Assembly: GCF_028618695.1 (NCBI RefSeq)
Contig: NZ_JAQIVI010000022.1
Coordinates: forward strand, 1-64,000
Direction: 5' to 3'
Source: Natrinema soli
GTDB taxonomy: Archaea > Halobacteriota > Halobacteria > Halobacteriales > Natrialbaceae
DNA length: 64,000 nucleotides
A program made the position numbers and the translations under genes. This document shows, piece by piece, positions 36,656-46,186 of this stretch (positions are counted from its first letter, which is position 1; each line of letters starts with the position of its first letter). A model generated the notes under the pieces. That model made no database searches and was not told the DNA's origin. It worked only from the letters and a program-made list of their open reading frames with translations.

Positions 36656-37108
36656 TCAGTCGGCGTTGCGACGGAGAATGATATTCGTTCCGGTCCAAGT
36701 GAGCACCTCGTCACCGTCCTGATTGTACGCGCGGGTCTGATTGCGCGCGTAGCCCCGGTCGTCGCGGCTTCCCGACGGTCGCGTTTCGAGGATTTCGTTC
36801 TCGACGATCAGGGTGTCGCCGGCGTACACGGGTGTCAACCAGGAAAGTTCGTCCAGCCCCGGCGAACCGATACTCGCCGCCTTGCCGAGGAATTCGTCGA
36901 CGAGCAGTCGCATACAGACGCTCGCAGTGTACCAGCCGCTGGCGATTATCTCGCCGAACACGGACGCTTCCGCGGCCGCCTCGTCGACGTGTATCGGTTG
37001 GGGGTCGTATCGCTCGGAGAACGCGATCATCTCGTCTTTCGGAACCGTGTAGCTACCGAGGTCTCTGACGGTCCCGTCCTCGATGTCTTCGAAGTAGATG
37101 TACGACAT
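36656..37108 (-). CDS. MaoC-like enoyl-CoA hydratase / dehydratase
   Basis: A 150-residue hot-dog protein. The motif YDPQPIHVDEAAAEASVFGEIIASGWYT (about residues 34-61) carries the Asp/His of the MaoC site, and TPVYAGDTL follows. It is a paralogue of the protein at 2254-2724 (same FGxxIASGxxT...LLVDE pattern). I use the ATG at 37108 in preference to the GTG just before it. It is on the same strand as the HAD-ECH/thiolase genes but separated by about 240 bases. Confidence 0.88.
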   Translation of the reverse strand: MSYIYFEDIEDGTVRDLGSYTVPKDEMIAFSERYDPQPIHVDEAAAEASVFGEIIASGWYTASVCMRLLVDEFLGKAASIGSPGLDELSWLTPVYAGDTLIVENEILETRPSGSRDDRGYARNQTRAYNQDGDEVLTWTGTNIILRRNAD

Positions 37109-37380
37109 CACGTGAACGCTCGAGGTCGGAAAGGATAAAACGACCAGATTCTGTCGCCCACTGCGGTTACCGGCCTCCTCACACCGGCGTCGGGCAGTCG
37201 CACCCGAAGTTCGTCACGCGCCGACCGAGTGATCGGATCGCCATCGGAGAACAGCACGAACACCGGCTTCTCCCACGACAGGAGTCGCTCGCGCGCCGTT
37301 CGTAGTGAGTTACTCCGCCGTGGCTCGGCCGAGGTCACTGCCGCCGGCGACGATACACAGCTTTCCGTCGAGGCGGACAC
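37109..37380 (-). pseudogene. Remnant of an alpha/beta hydrolase (haloalkane-dehalogenase-like) C-terminus
   Basis: On the minus strand the frame contains RTARERLLSWEKPVFVLFSDGDPITRSARDELR, the strand-helix segment with the acidic residue that precedes the catalytic His in haloalkane dehalogenase-type hydrolases. The chain before it is short and the HFLQED-type segment with the catalytic His is missing; the reading continues as unrelated sequence into the MaoC gene. This is a decayed gene end. The intergenic remainder up to 37642 shows no gene. Confidence 0.5.
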
Positions 37381-37642
37381 TCATCCGTCCGTTCGGTGCC
37401 TTCACAGCCCCATAAAACGGGCGAATCCGATGAGACAGATCGAAAATCACGAGGCAACGTTCCGAGTCATAGCGTCAACTGCAGTACGTGTGGTGAGTAA
37501 CGGAGATATCTCATCGGTACGAGAACACGGAGCGCTGCGAGAGCGCCACGTTACTGCTGTGAAGACCGAAAAATTGAAATGCGCCGTGTATGATGTTACT
37601 ACATATCACGCTGTGGCGGCGTGTTGACACCCGAGTTTACCC

Positions 37643-39235
37643 ATGAAACAGCCACTACTCACCACGGATTTCCTGGACCGCGCTGTCAACCTGTACGGCG
37701 ACGATATCGGTATCGTCGCCAACGATGGAACGGAATTTACGTACAACGAAGTCGGCGAACGGATCGACCGACTATCGAACGCGCTCCGCGAACGGGGGAT
37801 CGAGAAGGGGGACCGAGTCGCACTGCTGTCGAAGAACTCGCACTATTTCATCGAAACGCTGTACGCGACGATGCAGTTGGGTGCGCTGTTCGTCCCGCTG
37901 AACTTTCGGCTCCAGCCCGAGGAGTACGACTATCTCGTCGATGACTGCGATCCGACAGTGTTCATTACGGACGCCGAACATGCTGGCAATGTCACCCACC
38001 TGCGAGGGGATAACGACGTCACCGAGTGGATCGCGTACGATGCCGAAAACGCCGACGGAGACTGGGAGGACTACGAGCGAGTCCTCGAGGCGGCGTCGGC
38101 CGAGTCGCCGGACCGCCCCGACATCTCGGAGGACGACGAGGCGACGATTCTCTACACGTCCGGTACCACGGGCGATCCGAAGGGCGTCGTTCACACACAC
38201 CGAAGCCAGCACTACCACTCAATGATCCACTCCCATCACGTGGAACTCGAGGACGACGACGTGCTGTTGTGGACGTCGCCGATGTTCCACATCAACGGCT
38301 GGGGACACATCTACGGTCTCACCGGTATCGGCGGGAAACACGTCATCGTTCGCGACTTCGATCCCGCGACCGTCTTCGAGCGCATCGACGAGTACGATAT
38401 CTCGTTCATGGGCGGTGCGCCGACGGTGCTCAACATGCTCTTGGAGCACCACGAAAACCACGACGTACCGACCAGCGGCGAGAACCCGATTCGCGTCGAA
38501 ACCGCGGCCAGCCCGCCGCCGAAGCAAACGATCCGGCGGACCGAAGACGAACTCGGCTGGCGAATCATTCACGCGTACGGTGCCACGGAGACGGGACCGC
38601 TCATCACGACGAGCAATTCGCGACGCCGGATTCAGGACGGCGACAAGTACGATATCATCAACAAACCCGGATTCGAGACGCTGAACACGGAGGTCCGCGT
38701 CGTCGATGAGGACGGGAACGACGTTTCGTTAGACGGCGAAACCAAAGGCGAAGTGATCACGCGAGGGAACCAAGTGCTCGACCGCTACTGGAATAAGCCG
38801 AAACAGACCGATGAAGTGTTCAACGATCGCGTTGAGGGGTGGTTCCACACTGGCGACATCGCGACGATGGACGAGAACAAGATGATAACCATCGTCGATC
38901 GGAAGAAGGATATCATCATCTCGGGCGGTGAAAACATCTCGTCCATCGAAGTGCAGGACGTGATCTACGATCATCCGGACATCAAAGTCGCGGCGATTAT
39001 CGGTGTTCCACACGAGAAGTGGGGCGAGACACCCAGAGCCATCGTGGTCACGGACGAGGGGTCGGAGCTCACCGAGGAGGAACTCATCGAATTCACGCGC
39101 GAACGGCTCGCTCACTACAAGTGCCCGACGAGTGTGGAGTTCCGTGACGACCTCCCGCAGACGTCGACGGGTAAAATTCAGAAGTTCGAACTTCGCGACG
39201 AGTACTGGGGCGACGGCGAAGACGGAGTCAACTGA
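37643..39235 (+). CDS. Acyl-CoA synthetase (long/medium-chain or aryl acid-CoA ligase family)
   Basis: A 530-residue AMP-forming ligase. ATILYTSGTTGDPKGVVHTHR (about residues 169-189) is the phosphate loop, followed by PMFHINGWGHIYGL, YGATETGP, the hinge region WFHTGDIATMDENKMITIVDRKKDIIISGGENIS and the catalytic lysine region TSTGKIQKFELRDEYWG. It makes acyl-CoA from an acid, ATP and CoA. It faces away from the beta-oxidation genes, with the epimerase-like gene 130 bases downstream. The chain-length preference cannot be read from sequence. Confidence 0.9.
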   Translation: MKQPLLTTDFLDRAVNLYGDDIGIVANDGTEFTYNEVGERIDRLSNALRERGIEKGDRVALLSKNSHYFIETLYATMQLGALFVPLNFRLQPEEYDYLVDDCDPTVFITDAEHAGNVTHLRGDNDVTEWIAYDAENADGDWEDYERVLEAASAESPDRPDISEDDEATILYTSGTTGDPKGVVHTHRSQHYHSMIHSHHVELEDDDVLLWTSPMFHINGWGHIYGLTGIGGKHVIVRDFDPATVFERIDEYDISFMGGAPTVLNMLLEHHENHDVPTSGENPIRVETAASPPPKQTIRRTEDELGWRIIHAYGATETGPLITTSNSRRRIQDGDKYDIINKPGFETLNTEVRVVDEDGNDVSLDGETKGEVITRGNQVLDRYWNKPKQTDEVFNDRVEGWFHTGDIATMDENKMITIVDRKKDIIISGGENISSIEVQDVIYDHPDIKVAAIIGVPHEKWGETPRAIVVTDEGSELTEEELIEFTRERLAHYKCPTSVEFRDDLPQTSTGKIQKFELRDEYWGDGEDGVN

Positions 39236-39364
39236 CGTACCGGTCGTGTGGCCGGCGGTCTCTACGAGTCGTTCGGTTTTCTCGGCTCGCACCCGATCCG
39301 GTTGTAACGGGAATTGCTCGGATCCGGTAGCTATTTCATCCAGACGATCCCACTCAGTAGTGGC

Positions 39365-39844
39365 ATGTCATCGCACGACAGTTCGATCCGCGTCGATCAC
39401 ATCGGAATCGCCGTCGAGTCCGTGAGCGACGCCGAACCGCTGCTCTTCGCGCTCGGTTGTGACAAGATCACTGACGACGTCGTCGACGATCGATTCCGAT
39501 GGGTATACTACTCCCTCGGGGATGCGTCGCGAATCGAGCTCATCGAACCCGTCTCCGAGGAGTCGTTCCTGACGGCGTATCTCGACGAACACGGCCCCGG
39601 GCTTCACCACGTGACCCTCGAGGTAGCGGATATCGATGCGGTCATCGAGACGCTAGAAGCCACCGATTTCCCCGTCGTCGACTACCAGGAGTACGACGAG
39701 TGGACGGAGGCGTTCGTTTCCCCGCGGACGCCGGCCGGCACGCTGTTCCAACTGATGGAGTATTCCGACCACTATCCCGAGAGTCAGGGGTTACCGCCGG
39801 AGTCGTTATACGTGGGTGGTCACCGGGTAGACGAGAACGAGTAA
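39365..39844 (+). CDS. VOC-superfamily protein, methylmalonyl-CoA-epimerase-like
   Basis: A 159-residue glyoxalase-fold protein. Metal ligands of the family are visible as VDHIGIAV (His), GLHHVTLEVADID (His) and TLFQLMEYSD (Glu). Methylmalonyl-CoA epimerase interconverts the (R) and (S) epimers in propionyl-CoA metabolism; no mutase is in the window, so the assignment rests on the fold and metal ligands only. The start at MSSHDSSIRVDH is taken because the frame upstream is not conserved-looking. It lies between the CoA ligase and the second importer. Confidence 0.82.
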   Translation: MSSHDSSIRVDHIGIAVESVSDAEPLLFALGCDKITDDVVDDRFRWVYYSLGDASRIELIEPVSEESFLTAYLDEHGPGLHHVTLEVADIDAVIETLEATDFPVVDYQEYDEWTEAFVSPRTPAGTLFQLMEYSDHYPESQGLPPESLYVGGHRVDENE

Positions 39845-39873
39845 GGCGGAACGGTGTCTCGAGTTCCGGTTGA

Positions 39874-40581
39874 TCAGACGCCGAGATACGCTTGTCGCAG
39901 CTCGTCGTCCGCTCTGAGACGCTCCGTCGTTACCTCGTCGACGAGATGTCCCTCTTCGAGGATGTAGTGGCGATCCGCGATCGCCATCGCCGCGGCGACG
40001 TTCTGCTCGACCATGAGGACGGTGACGTCACGCTCGTCGTTGATCCGCTGGATGGCCGACTCGACCTGCCGAACGATCATCGGCGCGAGTCCCTCGCAGG
40101 GCTCGTCGAGTAACATCAGGTCCGGGTTCGCGACGAGCGCGCGAGCGATCGCGACCATCTGCTGTTGCCCACCGCTCAGATTCTTCGCTTGCCGATCGCG
40201 TATCTCATCGAGTTCGGGGAAGACCTCGAACATGTCTGATTCCGGGAGCGGATCGTTCACGGCGGTCGCCGCGACGTGAATGTTTTCGGTGACGGTTAAT
40301 CGGGGAAAACAGCGTCGCGCCTCGGGGACGTAGCTGAGTCCCAGCTCCGCGATCTCGTGGCTCCGTCGCTCGAGGAGGTTCTGCTCTCGGAACGTGATCG
40401 TCCCGGCGGAAACGTGGGGCATATCTGCGCCGACGATCGACCGCATAGTCGTCGTTTTCCCGGCGCCGTTTCGCCCGAGCAGGGAGACGATCTCACCCTC
40501 CGCGATCTCCAGGTCCACGTCGAACAGCACCTGGCCGGTTTCGTAGCCGGCTTCGAGTCCGTCGATTGCGAGCAGCGTCAT
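39874..40581 (-). CDS. livF: Branched-chain-type ABC importer ATPase, LivF family (second system)
   Basis: A 235-residue ATPase with GRNGAGKTTTMRSIVGAD, signature LSGGQQQMVAIARAL, Walker B LMLLDEPCEGLAP and the LLVEQN-like TVLMVEQN switch. It is the last gene of a five-gene operon and overlaps livG by 4 bases. It resembles the first-system LivF (20862-21593) but is clearly distinct in sequence. Confidence 0.93.
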   Translation of the reverse strand: MTLLAIDGLEAGYETGQVLFDVDLEIAEGEIVSLLGRNGAGKTTTMRSIVGADMPHVSAGTITFREQNLLERRSHEIAELGLSYVPEARRCFPRLTVTENIHVAATAVNDPLPESDMFEVFPELDEIRDRQAKNLSGGQQQMVAIARALVANPDLMLLDEPCEGLAPMIVRQVESAIQRINDERDVTVLMVEQNVAAAMAIADRHYILEEGHLVDEVTTERLRADDELRQAYLGV

Positions 40582-41432
40582 AGTTCGTCCCTCATTCCGC
40601 CGAGGTACGCGTCCTGTACCTGAGCATTTTCCTGAATCTCGTCCGGCGTTCCAGTCGCGAGCACCTCGCCGCGATTAAGGACGGTGATCCGGTCGCTCAT
40701 CGAGAGCACGATGCTCATATCGTGTTCGATCAGCAGCAGCGTGAGATCGAACTCGGACTGGATCGACTCGATCATGGCCGCGGTCTCTTCGGTTTCGGTG
40801 GGTCCCATGCCGCTGGTCGGTTCGTCCAGCAGCAAGACTGACGGGTCCGTCGCCAGCGCCATCGCGATACTAAGTCGTCGCTGGTCGCCGTGAGAGAGGT
40901 TCGTCGCTTCTTCCTCCGCCAGTGGCGCGAGGCCGACGCGGTCGAGTATCTCGTAGGCCGTTTCCTCGGCGACGCGCTGCCCCCGGCGAAACAGGTCGAA
41001 CGAGAACGACCCTTGCTCGATCGTCTGGGCGACGATCCGGACGTTCTCGAGCGTCGTTTGCTCTTCGAATAGCTGGTTCGACTGAAACGACCGGACGAGT
41101 CCCATGTGGGGTCGTTCGTGCTGGGGAACGTCGGTAATCTCGGTCCCGTCGTAGTAGACTTCTCCCGCCGACGGTGAGAGCGCGTTCGTGAGAATGTTGA
41201 ACAGTGTCGTTTTGCCGGCCCCGTTCGGACCGATAATCGACCGTAGTTCACCCTCTCGAACGGCAATATCGACGCGATCGACGGCGACGAATCCACCGAA
41301 CGTACGGGTGAGTCCGCTGGCCCCCAGTGCCGCTTCCGACGGATCGTCTTCCGGCTGTATCATATCCGTATCACTCATAGTTGTCTCTGAACTCGGTCTC
41401 ACGGCGCCACGATCGGAGCGAGGCTCGGTCAT
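40578..41432 (-). CDS. livG: Branched-chain-type ABC importer ATPase, LivG family (second system)
   Basis: A 284-residue ATPase: GPNGAGKTTLFNILTN (Walker A), LSHGDQRRLSIAMAL (signature) and VLLLDEPTSGMGPTETEE (Walker B), with LLLIEHDMSIVL. The chosen ATG at 41432 overlaps the livM stop by 4 bases (ATGA). A later ATG at 41378 (MSDTDMIQPEDD) is an equally plausible start and gives a 266-residue protein without the basic-acidic leader. Confidence 0.92.
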   Translation of the reverse strand: MTEPRSDRGAVRPSSETTMSDTDMIQPEDDPSEAALGASGLTRTFGGFVAVDRVDIAVREGELRSIIGPNGAGKTTLFNILTNALSPSAGEVYYDGTEITDVPQHERPHMGLVRSFQSNQLFEEQTTLENVRIVAQTIEQGSFSFDLFRRGQRVAEETAYEILDRVGLAPLAEEEATNLSHGDQRRLSIAMALATDPSVLLLDEPTSGMGPTETEETAAMIESIQSEFDLTLLLIEHDMSIVLSMSDRITVLNRGEVLATGTPDEIQENAQVQDAYLGGMRDEL

Positions 41433-42544
41433 CGGCCCCACCTCCGGACAGCAGCGATCACGTCACGGCCGTCGCTTCGGATGAATCCCCAGAGCCCGTT
41501 GCGGGGAGACACCAGAATAACGAGGACGAACGCGAGTCCGAAGAAGAACTGCCAGTAACTGAGAATTGCACCGACTTCGACCGCGCCGACGATCGGTAGC
41601 TGTAGCACGTCGAGTGACTGCAGGAACTCTCGGATCCCGAACCAGCTGAGCGCACCGATAAGCGGCCCGAAGAAGAAGTTCGCGCCGCCGAAGATCGTCA
41701 TCAGGAGCACGTTAGCGCTGGTTTCGGGGCCGAAGTTTGCGACGGCCGCACCGTAATTACTAATCATCAGGAGCGCTCCCGCGACGGCGGAGAACGCACC
41801 CGACAGCGTGAACGCCCACACCTTGTACCGGTTCGCCGAGATCCCCATCGCTCGTGCGAGATCCTCGTTGTCCCGAATGGCGACGAGCGTCCGGCCGAAC
41901 GGAGACCGCACGACCTGCCACAACAAGATCATCGTCACGACGAACACGAGCGCGACGAACCAGTAGTAGCTGGGCTCGAGCCCGATGAGCGAAAGCAGAT
42001 CGGCGAACCAGCCGATGTCGACGATCCGTTCGCCGCGAAAACTGGTAATCCAGTCCGGCGTCGTTCCCGAACGGAGCCCGTCGGAGCCGCCCGTCAGGCC
42101 GTACGGGTTAGAATCGACGATGAAGTGGACGCCCATTGCGAACGCCAGCGTGAGCATGGCGAAATATATCTCGCCGTAGTGAACAGTAATCCGACCGATC
42201 ACGTACGCGAGCGCACTCGCGATGGCGATACCGAGGATCGTCAGGAGCGAGAACGGAAGGTCGAACTCGGAGATTCCGATGGCGGTCACGTACACGCCGG
42301 TTCCGAGGAATATCGCGTGACCGAACGAGAGTAGTCCCACGTAGCCGAACAGGAGGTTGAACGAGGCAGCGAACAGCATCCAGATGAGGATCGTGGTCGC
42401 GATGTGTGCACTGCCGATCGTGAGCCCGAGGAACGGTCTGATCAAGAGCGCAACCAGGACGAGACCGATCGGAACTCGAAGCGACCGAACGGTCTCCGCG
42501 TTCACGATACCGTATACCCTCTCGATGTGTGACGAGTAGCTCAT
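41429..42544 (-). CDS. livM: Branched-chain-type ABC importer permease, LivM family (second system)
   Basis: A 371-residue membrane protein with about nine helices. LLFGYVGLLSFGHAIFLGTGVYVTAIGISEF and GEIYFAMLTLAFAMGVHFIVD identify LivM; the region after SNPYGLTGGSDGL is a typical loop. The coupling helix is the ISNYGAAVANFGPETSAN...GGANFFFGPLIGALSWFG stretch. It overlaps livH by 4 bases (ATGA). Confidence 0.92.
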   Translation of the reverse strand: MSYSSHIERVYGIVNAETVRSLRVPIGLVLVALLIRPFLGLTIGSAHIATTILIWMLFAASFNLLFGYVGLLSFGHAIFLGTGVYVTAIGISEFDLPFSLLTILGIAIASALAYVIGRITVHYGEIYFAMLTLAFAMGVHFIVDSNPYGLTGGSDGLRSGTTPDWITSFRGERIVDIGWFADLLSLIGLEPSYYWFVALVFVVTMILLWQVVRSPFGRTLVAIRDNEDLARAMGISANRYKVWAFTLSGAFSAVAGALLMISNYGAAVANFGPETSANVLLMTIFGGANFFFGPLIGALSWFGIREFLQSLDVLQLPIVGAVEVGAILSYWQFFFGLAFVLVILVSPRNGLWGFIRSDGRDVIAAVRRWGR

Positions 42545-43563
42545 TCGAGTAACCCCTCCTCACCGAAGAGGCCGCGCGGCCTGACCAGCAGCACGACGAG
42601 CATGATGATGTACGGAACGACGCTCCCGATCCCGGAGACGTTGAGCGCCTCGATACCGGTTACGGTCCCCAGAGCGCGAACCACGGTCGGTCCGACGAAC
42701 ACGCCGATTCCGATCAGGAGACCGCTGACGACGCTACCGAAGATGCTCCCGACACCGCCGACGATAACGATAACGAACGCCAGGAGGACGTACTCGAATC
42801 CGATCGTGAGATCCATTCCGACTTCAGCGCCCCTGAGAACGCCTGCCAACCCGGCCATGGCGGCCCCCAGGAAAAAGACGATGGTGAACCGTGTCGGAAT
42901 ATCGATTCCGATGAATTCGGCCATCTCTCTGTCCTGTAGTCCGGCCCGAATGGTAAGTCCGAAATCGGTCCGATACATGAGCAGGTAGGTACCGACGATA
43001 ATGAGAGACGCGATCAGGACCGTGACGAGTCGCAGCGTCGCGATCTGGCCGAAGCCGATCGGCACGGATCCTCGGAGGACGGGTGGAACCCCGAACGTGA
43101 GCGGCGTTCCGCCCCATCTGGCCCTCGCAGCCTCTTCGATCATCACGAAAATGCCGAACGTCGCCAGAAGTCCGATAATCGGATTTTCGCCGTAGAGTCG
43201 ACGGAGAACGCTGACTTCCATTGCAACGCCGAGTAGCCCAACGGCGACCGGGACAATGACGAGCGCTGCCCAGAACGGAAGCGCCTGTAGTGCGACGACT
43301 TCGTAGGCACCGTAGGCGCCTAACATAAACAGTCCCCCGTGGGCGAAGTTCACGACCCCGAGGAGGCCCAGAATGAGTGCCAATCCGAGCGCGATCAACG
43401 CCAGGACCATCCCGTATGCGATTCCCCCAATGAGGTTCTGTACGAACAGCCGAGGCCGAACTGCCAGCGTAACGAGGAGGAGCGCGATGGTGAGGACTAG
43501 CAGCGCTCGAGCAGCCGTCGACCGCGATCCGAGCGTGAATCGTTCGAGTGTAGCCGTAGCCAT
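42541..43563 (-). CDS. livH: Branched-chain-type ABC importer permease, LivH family (second system)
   Basis: A 340-residue membrane protein. Hallmarks are GMVLALIALGLALILGLLGVVNFAHGGLFMLGAYGAY, then LGVAMEVSVLRRLYGENPIIGLLATFGIF and GGVGSIFGSVVSGLLIGIG. It has an extra N-terminal helix (TARALLVLTIALLLVTLAV) not seen in the first-system LivH, so the total length is greater. It follows the substrate-binding protein gene by 5 bases. Confidence 0.92.
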   Translation of the reverse strand: MATATLERFTLGSRSTAARALLVLTIALLLVTLAVRPRLFVQNLIGGIAYGMVLALIALGLALILGLLGVVNFAHGGLFMLGAYGAYEVVALQALPFWAALVIVPVAVGLLGVAMEVSVLRRLYGENPIIGLLATFGIFVMIEEAARARWGGTPLTFGVPPVLRGSVPIGFGQIATLRLVTVLIASLIIVGTYLLMYRTDFGLTIRAGLQDREMAEFIGIDIPTRFTIVFFLGAAMAGLAGVLRGAEVGMDLTIGFEYVLLAFVIVIVGGVGSIFGSVVSGLLIGIGVFVGPTVVRALGTVTGIEALNVSGIGSVVPYIIMLVVLLVRPRGLFGEEGLLE

Positions 43564-43568
43564 CTGTG

Positions 43569-44810
43569 TTACAGTTCACACGCGTCGGATGGTTCGGGGG
43601 ACGCCTCCTCATCTTCCATTGTATGATCGACGTCGAACCAGACATTGTACGGGTCGTTTTGTTGGTCGCTAACAGCCCTCCCGCTAGTCACGTACGTGGG
43701 CTGGATGAGCTGATGATCGTCCTCCCGCCAGTAAATCGTTTCCTCGGTCGGCTGGAGGTCGTAAATCGTCTCGTTTTCGACTTCGTGACCGCTGAGTTCG
43801 TCTCGAATCGCCTCGCCCTCGACCGAATCCGCCCGTATCGACGCGCGGACTAGCTGGTCGACGGAGGCGTAGCCGAAGAAATGGCGGACGAACGGGTCGT
43901 GGTCCGAGAACTCGGCGAGTTCCTCTAACCACTCTTCGGGGACATCGAGTGCTGGACTCCATCCCTGACTGTTGACATCGAGAATAGAAGCTGCTTCTGA
44001 GTCGATTCCCCAGAGTCCGACGTCCTCGGTCTGGTGCATCATGAACGAATAGTCGTCCTGCATCTCGCGGTTCAGTATTTGGCTGGTCGACGCTCGCTGG
44101 TCAAGCCCAGCGACGAGCAGTGCGATCCCGTCTGCACCGGAGTCTTCCGCACTGTTGAGATACGGATTGTACTCCTGCGTAGGGAACGGCACTGCCTCCT
44201 TGCCAACGATGTTTGCACCCTCCGCCTCGAGCGCCTCGGTGTATGCCTCCTGGGCCGTATCGCCCCACGTATAGTCCGAGTAGAGGAGATACCAATTGTC
44301 CTCGAGGTCCGCCATCGCGGGTGCCGTCGGCGCGACCTGCATCGTGTTCGACATATACGTACTGAACATATACGACGAGCACTGCGCCCCTGTGATATCG
44401 TCAGAGCCGCCGTGGACGCAAACGGGGACTTGATTTTCGGTCCCCCAGTTACCCACCGCGAGCCCGACGGCGGAACTGACGCCGCCGTATGCCACGTGGG
44501 CGCCCTCGTCGACCACCATTCCTTCTATCTGATCGACCGCTTCGTTCGGGTCCGCCGCGGTGTCACCAGGGACGATCTCTATCGAAATGTCGAATTCCTC
44601 CTCGAGATGTTCTGCTGCGAGTTGGCCGCCGTCACGCTCAGCCTCTCCGTACGGAGCGAACGCTCCGCTGAGCGCTGTCGGACACCCGATAATGATTTCG
44701 TCTCCTAAATCGCTTTCATCCCCACCGAGACAACCCGCAAGTCCAGTTGTACCGATGGTTATAGTTGCACCTGCCCCCCGAAGTAGATCACGTCTGTCAA
44801 TGTCCATCAT
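43569..44810 (-). CDS. ABC importer substrate-binding lipoprotein (second branched-chain-type system)
   Basis: A 413-residue receptor with a Tat signal (R6-R7 in DIDRRDLLRGAGATITIG) and lipobox Cys at C27 (GLAGCLGG). Mature part: EIIIGCPTALSGAFAPYGEAERDGGQLAAEHLEEEF, then AYGGVSSAVGLAVGNWG and DNWYLLYSDYTWGDTAQEAY, typical of the amide/urea-type subgroup of the Leu-binding fold (AmiC-like). The ATG at 44810 (or the one 3 bases later) lies about 33 bases from a TATA box. It heads the operon. The ligand is unknown and may differ from the first system. Confidence 0.9.
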   Translation of the reverse strand: MMDIDRRDLLRGAGATITIGTTGLAGCLGGDESDLGDEIIIGCPTALSGAFAPYGEAERDGGQLAAEHLEEEFDISIEIVPGDTAADPNEAVDQIEGMVVDEGAHVAYGGVSSAVGLAVGNWGTENQVPVCVHGGSDDITGAQCSSYMFSTYMSNTMQVAPTAPAMADLEDNWYLLYSDYTWGDTAQEAYTEALEAEGANIVGKEAVPFPTQEYNPYLNSAEDSGADGIALLVAGLDQRASTSQILNREMQDDYSFMMHQTEDVGLWGIDSEAASILDVNSQGWSPALDVPEEWLEELAEFSDHDPFVRHFFGYASVDQLVRASIRADSVEGEAIRDELSGHEVENETIYDLQPTEETIYWREDDHQLIQPTYVTSGRAVSDQQNDPYNVWFDVDHTMEDEEASPEPSDACEL

Positions 44811-44838
44811 GGTGGAACAAGCGTATAAATGGAATAGG

Positions 44839-44848
44839 GTTATAAATA
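44839..44848 (-). promoter_or_regulatory. TATA box of the second importer operon
   Basis: Minus-strand TATTTATAAC lies about 33 bases before the start of the binding-protein gene, giving a near-leaderless message. Confidence 0.5.
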
Positions 44849-44982
44849 GATTGTGCACCAACGTCTATGATGGAGTGGCGGACGAGATGCGACCGGTTTC
44901 TCGTGGCAACGCTCGGCCCGTACGACTGCGCTCTGTGCCCGTGAGAGCGACCTCCGGTACGGCGGCTTCTCCTGCAGCCCTG

Positions 44983-45271
44983 CTAAGTCGGCTCGACCGA
45001 GGTGAAAACGTGGAGCCCGTTATTTCTACGCTGGCTGACCGTTCTCGAAAAACGCGGACGGGCCCTCATTGAAGCGACTGACTCGTTCGCTCGAGTATGA
45101 AGCGGTTCTGTTCGAGATAGTGCCGCGTTTGCTGTCGAAGACCACATCGCCATCTGTACGGACGCCTCGGTCGGATCGTTCGCGTCCAGTATCGCATCGT
45201 CCGTCTCGGTCTCGATAAACTCGGCTTCCGTCACGTCGAGCGGGCGGTCGCGAGCGCAAGATCAACCGCAT
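44983..45271 (-). pseudogene. Decayed C-terminus of an enoyl-CoA hydratase
   Basis: Two overlapping minus-strand frames give parts of a crotonase tail: AILDANDPTEASVQMAMWSSTANAAL in one and RFNEGPSAFFENGQPA in the other, the latter matching the C-terminal end common to these hydratases (EGxxAFFExRxPxF). The body of the gene is missing. It sits between the second importer and an IclR regulator, so a once-intact hydratase gene may have been lost here. Confidence 0.5.
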
Positions 45272-45302
45272 TCGTCGCGGAGCTTCCTCAACTACCCCGT
45301 CA

Positions 45303-46061
45303 CTATCCGTATTGATAGTTGACCGAGATAATATCCGCTGACTGCTTTACTCGCTTCGCGAGATCAGAACGCTGATCCTCATCCGTAACTTGGTTCGTCG
45401 GACAGACCAGTCCGATAGCCCCGAGGACGGATCCTGCGACTATGATCGGGGCGCCGAGAAGCCCCATCCCGATGACCTGTTCGTCCCAATCGCAAGCGTA
45501 GCCAGTTTCCCGAATAGCAGCGAGCTCGTCTCGGATCGCGTCGGGATCCGTCTTCGTGTGTTCGGTGGGCGCCTCAAGGGTACGAGTGGCGAAGAATTGA
45601 TCGATCTCCTCGGTAGAAGAGTAGGCGAGAATCGCCTTGCCCGAGGCATTGGCGTGCAGGGGGTTACGCATCCCGGTGTATAATCCGAGCTGTAGCGAAC
45701 GTTGTCCGTCTTCGATATGTGCGATGACGAGTTCACCGTTTTCCTCGATCGTGAGCACTGCGGTAAATCCGGTATCATCTGCAAGGTGGGTAAGCTCAGT
45801 CTGAGACGCTCGGAATAGCCGATTTCGATATTTCACACGTCCACCGAACTCGAGGAAACGGAACCCGAGTCGGTATCGTCCATCGACGTTAATGACGAAC
45901 CCAGTGGCTTCGAGCGTGCGGAGATATGCATGGACAGTGCTCCGATGAGTGTCGAGATGGTCGGCGAGTTCGGTAACGCCGAGAGAATCGTTTTCCCAGA
46001 GGAGTTCAAGGATTTCGAACGTGCGACGAACCGTGGCGAGTTGATGGTTGGAATCGTTCAT
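45303..46061 (-). CDS. IclR family transcriptional regulator
   Basis: A 252-residue regulator starting MNDSNHQLATVRRTFEILELLWE. Residues about 10-70 form the winged helix (VTELADHLDTHRSTVHAYLRTLEATGFV) and the rest is the effector-binding domain (YTGMRNPLHANASGKAILAYSS and GLLGAPIIV). IclR regulators control organic-acid and aromatic catabolic genes. It lies next to the second importer operon, transcribed the same way, separated by the remnant, and would be a sensible local regulator. It resembles the IclR protein at 48343. Confidence 0.92.
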   Translation of the reverse strand: MNDSNHQLATVRRTFEILELLWENDSLGVTELADHLDTHRSTVHAYLRTLEATGFVINVDGRYRLGFRFLEFGGRVKYRNRLFRASQTELTHLADDTGFTAVLTIEENGELVIAHIEDGQRSLQLGLYTGMRNPLHANASGKAILAYSSTEEIDQFFATRTLEAPTEHTKTDPDAIRDELAAIRETGYACDWDEQVIGMGLLGAPIIVAGSVLGAIGLVCPTNQVTDEDQRSDLAKRVKQSADIISVNYQYG

Positions 46062-46186
46062 GCACCGATATAGGATGGTATTGGGTGATAAATCGTTTGG
46101 ATATTTCATACAAGAACCCCCTTCGATAGACGACTATTTACAGAAATACATTTGTGAAAACTGGGTCTTACTGAACGACAGTCCTG

